Shown: positions 29,622-33,474 of the stretch, one piece after another | Layout of the letters: each line of letters opens with the position of its first letter | Numbering within the stretch: the first letter of the stretch is position 1 | DNA from: Burkholderiales bacterium | GTDB lineage: Bacteria > Pseudomonadota > Gammaproteobacteria > Burkholderiales > SG8-39 | Reading direction: 5' to 3' | DNA: 33,474 nt | Assembly (NCBI GenBank): GCA_025458245.1 | Contig: JALOSW010000009.1 | Span: forward strand, 1-33,474 | Made by a program: the position numbers and the translations under genes | Notes under the pieces: model-generated | What the model saw: only the letters and a program-made list of their open reading frames with translations | What the model was told of the DNA's origin: nothing | The model's database searches: none

Positions 29622-30815
29622 ATGGACACCCTGCAAACCTCGGACGGCATCGCGCTGCGACTTCAGGAGTGGCCCGCGCCGGGAACCGCGCGCGGCACGG
29701 TGCTCGTCGTGCACGGGCTCGGCGAGCATGTCGAGCGGTATCGCGTGCTCGCGGCGGAACTGAACGCAGCGGGCTGGAACGTCGCCGGCTACGACCATCG
29801 CGGGCACGGACGATCCGAGGGAAAGCGCGGGCGCATCGCGCAGGACGACAGCATGCTGCTCGACCTCGCTGCCGCGATCGACCACTTTCGCGCGCGCTTC
29901 CCCGGGCCCCTCGCGCTGCTCGGCCACAGCATGGGCGGGCTCGTCGTCGGCCGTTTCGTCGCCGAGGGCGCTGCGGACGCGCGCGCGTCGTGGTCGCGCG
30001 ACGTGGATGCGCTGGTCATGTCCTCGCCCGCTCTCGATCCGGGGATGAGCGCGTTCCAGAGATTGCTTGTCGCCGCACTGGGCGCGCTCGCACCGGACAT
30101 CGCGGTGGGCAACGGCTTGAAGCCCGAATGGGTCAGCCGCGATCCCGCAGTGGTCGCCGCCTACGTCGCCGATCCGCTCGTGCACGATCGCATCAGTCCG
30201 CGGCTCGCGCGATTCATCGCCGATGGCGGCGAGATCGCACGCTCGCGTGCCAGGGGCTGGCGCGTGCCGACGCTGCTCATGTGGGCGGGCGCCGACCGCT
30301 GCGTCGCGCCTTCCGGAAGCGCCGAGTTCGCGGCCGCCGCGCCGCGCGAGCTCGTGTCGAGCCGCGCGTTCGAAGGCCTCTACCACGAGATCTTCAACGA
30401 GCCCGAGCGTGGCGAGGTCGTTCGCACGCTGCTCGACTGGCGACGATGCCCGACGTTCCCCTCTACCTCGCCATCGACCAGGGCACGCACGCGAGCCGCG
30501 CGGTGGTGCTCGACCGCGCCGGAACGGTGCTCGCCTCCGCCTCGCAGGACATCGGCCTCGTCCGCCCGCAGCCGGATTGGGCGGAGCAGGATGGCGACGA
30601 GATGGTTGCGTCCGTGTTCGCCTCGGTCACGGGTGCGCTCGCGAAGCTCGGCGAACGGCGGCACGACGTCGTGGCGGCCGGGCTCGCGAGCCAGCGCGCG
30701 AGTTGCGTGTGCTGGGATCGGCGCGATGGCCGGCCGCTCTCGCCGATTTTCAGCTGGCAGGATCGGCGCGCGCACGTCTGGCTGCGCCAGTTCGAGCCGC
30801 GCGGCGACGACGTGA
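29622..30815 (+). CDS. Alpha/beta hydrolase (monoacylglycerol-lipase-like) with an anomalous ~122-aa C-terminal extension overlapping the next gene
   Basis: MDTLQTSDGIALRLQEWPAPGTARGTVLVVHGLGEHVERY, GHSMGG, GLYHEIFNEPERGEVVRTLLDW; the natural fold appears to end near 30446 but no stop occurs in this frame until 30815. Confidence 0.85.
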   Translation: MDTLQTSDGIALRLQEWPAPGTARGTVLVVHGLGEHVERYRVLAAELNAAGWNVAGYDHRGHGRSEGKRGRIAQDDSMLLDLAAAIDHFRARFPGPLALLGHSMGGLVVGRFVAEGAADARASWSRDVDALVMSSPALDPGMSAFQRLLVAALGALAPDIAVGNGLKPEWVSRDPAVVAAYVADPLVHDRISPRLARFIADGGEIARSRARGWRVPTLLMWAGADRCVAPSGSAEFAAAAPRELVSSRAFEGLYHEIFNEPERGEVVRTLLDWRRCPTFPSTSPSTRARTRAARWCSTAPERCSPPPRRTSASSARSRIGRSRMATRWLRPCSPRSRVRSRSSANGGTTSWRPGSRASARVACAGIGAMAGRSRRFSAGRIGARTSGCASSSRAATT

Positions 30816-31879
30816 AGCGCCGCACCGGGCTTTTCCTCTCCGCGCACTACGGCGCGAGCAAGCTGCGCTGGGCGCTCGACAACCTGCCCGCGGTGCGCGA
30901 GGCACGCGACGCGCGCACGCTCGCGTGGGGGCCGCAGGCCAGCTTCCTGGCGTTCCGCCTCCTCGACGAGCGCCCGATGCTCGCCGATCCGCAATGCGCG
31001 GCACGCACGCAGCTCTGGAACATCGCGACGCGCGATTGGGATCCGGCGCTGCTCGCCCTGTTCGGATTGCCCGAGGGGTTTCTGCCCGCGTCGGCGCGCA
31101 CGGTGCAGCGCTACGGCACGCTGCGCTCCGGCGACGTGGCCGTTCCGCTGATGGCGGTGAACGGCGACCAGTCTGCCGCGGTGTTCGCGTTCGGCTGGCC
31201 CGAGGAGGATTCCGCCTACGTCAACATCGGCACGAGCGCATTCGTCCAGCGTGCGGTGACGCGCGACCCGGGCTACGTGCCGCGCCAGCTCGTCGGCGTC
31301 ATCCTCGACGACGGCGAAACGACGGTCTACACGGTCGAGGGCAACGTCAACGGCGCGGGCACCGCGCTGGAGTGGCTCGCACGCGAGCTCGGCGAGGCGG
31401 ACATCGTCGACGCGCTGCGCGAATGGCTGGAGCGGCCCTGCGAGCCGCCGCTCTTCCTTAACGGCATCGCCGGTCTCGGCGGTCCGTTCTGGAAGCCGGA
31501 CTTCGAATCGCGCTACGTCGGCGCAGGCGAACCGTGGCAGCAGGCGGTCGCGGTCGTCGAGAGCATGGCCTTCCTGCTGCAGGCGAACATCGAGGAGATG
31601 GCGAAGTACCTTCCGCCCGCGAAGCGCATCCGCGTGAGCGGCGGCGTCTCGCGCCTCGATCGGCTGTGCCGCAAGCTCGCCTCGGTGACCGGACTCCCCG
31701 TGCATCGCCGCGAAGATCCCGAAGCCACGGCGCGCGGCATCGCGTACCTCGCGGCCGGGCGGCCGGCGGGCTGGAATCGGGCCGCCGAGGAGCACGTGTT
31801 CGCGCCGGCGGACGACCCGGCGCTGCGCGAGCGCTACCGCAGATGGCGCGCCTTGATGGCGGAGGCGACCGGGATTTAG
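30446..31879 (+). CDS. FGGY-family carbohydrate kinase (glycerol-kinase-like, substrate uncertain)
   Basis: MPDVPLYLAIDQGTHASRAVVLDRAG, GLASQRASCVCWDRRDGRPLSPIFSWQDRRAH, VNGDQSAAVFAF, RVSGGVSRLDRLCRKLASVTGLPV. Confidence 0.92.
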   Translation: MPDVPLYLAIDQGTHASRAVVLDRAGTVLASASQDIGLVRPQPDWAEQDGDEMVASVFASVTGALAKLGERRHDVVAAGLASQRASCVCWDRRDGRPLSPIFSWQDRRAHVWLRQFEPRGDDVKRRTGLFLSAHYGASKLRWALDNLPAVREARDARTLAWGPQASFLAFRLLDERPMLADPQCAARTQLWNIATRDWDPALLALFGLPEGFLPASARTVQRYGTLRSGDVAVPLMAVNGDQSAAVFAFGWPEEDSAYVNIGTSAFVQRAVTRDPGYVPRQLVGVILDDGETTVYTVEGNVNGAGTALEWLARELGEADIVDALREWLERPCEPPLFLNGIAGLGGPFWKPDFESRYVGAGEPWQQAVAVVESMAFLLQANIEEMAKYLPPAKRIRVSGGVSRLDRLCRKLASVTGLPVHRREDPEATARGIAYLAAGRPAGWNRAAEEHVFAPADDPALRERYRRWRALMAEATGI

Positions 31880-32208
31880 CGGCGTCACCGGGCCGACGCG
31901 GGGACGCCGATACCGTGCAACGTTCGGCGGAGCGCCGGCGCGCCGACAGGCGCACGGCGAAGCGCGACCCACCGCGCGAGCATCGTGTGCCGGGCAACCA
32001 CGCGCGCCGCAGCGGTAACTCCTCGATCGGTAAAGCAAACGGAGGGTTGCGTCGCGCAACGTGAACTACGTCGCGTTCGCACCCGCGGCCGGGCACCGAC
32101 TTTGCATCCGATGCCGACGTGCCTCCTGCCGCCAGCTCTGCGCTTACACCCGCCGCCTCTGTCGCGCCGGCCAAGCCGTCGGTCGCGGCGCCGCACCGCG
32201 CCGGACGC

Positions 32209-33474
32209 ATGTTCCGGCTCCTGCGCCATTTCGCGCTCACCGGGCTGGCGGTCGTGCTGGTCGCCGCCGCCGTGCTCGGCGGCATCTACCGCTCGGTGGC
32301 GGAGCGCTCGCTCGTCGCGCTGGGCGAGGAGAACAACACGTCCCTCACGCTCGCGATGGCGAACGCCCTGGGTCCGACACTCGCCTCCTACCTCGAGGCG
32401 GCGCACCCGATTCCGACGGCCGACCTGCAGAGCCACGCCAACCTCCCGGCATTGCGCGCCGCCGTACTCGCGCACATGCGCGACGTGAACGTGGTGAAGG
32501 TCAAGGTGTACGACCTCGCGGGCCGCACGGTGTTCTCGACAGAGGCGAAGCAGATCGGCGAAGACAAGCGCGGTAACGCAGGGTTCCAGGCGGCGCTCGC
32601 CGGGCGCGCGGCGAGCGAGCTCACGCACCGCGACCGCTTCAGCGCGTTCGAGCAGGTGATCGAAGATCGCGACGTGCTCTCCACCTACATTCCGCTGCAC
32701 GCCACCGGCACCGGCCGCGTGCAGGCGGTGTTCGAGATCTACTCCGACGTGACGCCCTTCGTGCAGAAGATCGCCCGCACGCAATGGCTCGTGACCACGG
32801 CGGTGCTGGGCGTGCTGCTGCTCGTCTACGCCGTGCTGTTCGCCGTCGTGCGGCGCGCGGAGCGCATCCTGAAGGCGCAGTACGCCGAGCGCGAGGCGGC
32901 GGAGGAAGCTCTCGCCGCGGCACGCGACACGCTCGAGCAGCGCGTGGAGGAGCGCACCGCCGCGCTCGAGGCGGAAGTCACCGAGCGCCGTCTCGCCGAA
33001 GCGCGCGCGAACTACCTCGCTCACCACGACGAGCTCACCGGCCTGCCGAACCGCATGCTTTTCATGAGCAAGTTGCAGCAGGCGATCGGCCTCGCCGGGC
33101 GGACCGGCCATTCGGTCGCGGTGCTGTTCCTCGACCTCGACCGCTTCAAGAACGTGAACGACTCGCTCGGCCACGCGGCCGGCGACGGCCTGCTGAAGCT
33201 GGTGGGCGAGCTGTGCGCGAAGGAGCTGCGCGACGGCGACGTCGTCGCGCGCTCGGGCGGCGACGAATTCATCATCTGCCTCAACCATGTCGCGACTGCC
33301 GAGCAGGCGGGCGGCGCGGCACGGCGCATCCTCGCCGGCATTTCGCGGGGCTTCGACGTGGGCGCGCATCGGCTACACGTGAACGCCAGCATCGGCATCA
33401 CGCTCTACCCGGCCGACGGCGCCGACGCCGAGACGCTGGTGCGCAACGCCGACACGGCGATGTACCACGCCAAG
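32209..33474 (+). CDS. Membrane-bound diguanylate cyclase (GGDEF), truncated at window end
   Basis: Own translation (no stop in window): MFRLLRHFALTGLAVVLVAAAVLGGIY..., second TM, coiled coil, HHDELTGLPNRMLF, LFLDLDRFKNVNDSLGHAAGD, RDGDVVARSGGDEF. Alternative in-frame GTG at 32119. Confidence 0.92.
   Translation, partial: MFRLLRHFALTGLAVVLVAAAVLGGIYRSVAERSLVALGEENNTSLTLAMANALGPTLASYLEAAHPIPTADLQSHANLPALRAAVLAHMRDVNVVKVKVYDLAGRTVFSTEAKQIGEDKRGNAGFQAALAGRAASELTHRDRFSAFEQVIEDRDVLSTYIPLHATGTGRVQAVFEIYSDVTPFVQKIARTQWLVTTAVLGVLLLVYAVLFAVVRRAERILKAQYAEREAAEEALAAARDTLEQRVEERTAALEAEVTERRLAEARANYLAHHDELTGLPNRMLFMSKLQQAIGLAGRTGHSVAVLFLDLDRFKNVNDSLGHAAGDGLLKLVGELCAKELRDGDVVARSGGDEFIICLNHVATAEQAGGAARRILAGISRGFDVGAHRLHVNASIGITLYPADGADAETLVRNADTAMYHAK

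Noticed and set aside
31985-32110. Possible c-di-GMP (GEMM) riboswitch upstream of the GGDEF gene, suggested by GGTAAAGCAAACGGAGG and hairpin GTTGCG-TCG-CGCAAC
   Set aside because: Lacks the conserved GEMM core and tetraloop-receptor pattern; a covariance-model search (RF01051) would be needed and I do not expect a hit.

Overview
This is a high-GC, gene-dense chromosomal window, betaproteobacterial in character (judged from gene content and codon bias, not from any search). I support about 33 protein-coding genes. No tRNA, rRNA, CRISPR array, transposase or prophage was recognised. In order: a truncated sulfide:quinone-oxidoreductase-like flavoprotein and an RND/HlyD adaptor, divergent from a CsoR/CstR-type (DUF156) repressor; cbpA-cbpM plus a lipoprotein; a MacAB-like ABC exporter; a PBP4-like DacB; a bifunctional mannose-1-phosphate guanylyltransferase; a DHH phosphoesterase; a BrnA-like orphan; DUF883 and two DUF4870-like genes; a membrane protein coupled to ubiD; two convergent orphan Bug/TctC receptors separated by a GGATTCA tandem array; ubiA; an orphan PhnD-like binding protein; recG; ridA; a TPR protein; a DUF2188-like protein; a CigR-like protein; a UbiA/MenA-like prenyltransferase; an HSL-family esterase; an FMO/BVMO-SDR-lipase-FGGY kinase operon; and a truncated GGDEF protein. 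The strongest leads are: (1) the 25.1-31.9 kb accessory cluster, which resembles part of the mycobacterial mymA operon but carries a non-canonical glycerol-kinase-like enzyme and a lipase ORF with an apparent stop loss; (2) the 1-2.7 kb putative sulfide/persulfide locus, with overlapping face-to-face promoters around one CsoR-type operator and a sensor with atypical Cys spacing; and (3) twin adjacent palindromes upstream of the orphan PhnD-like gene. I cannot claim a wholly new system from sequence alone.
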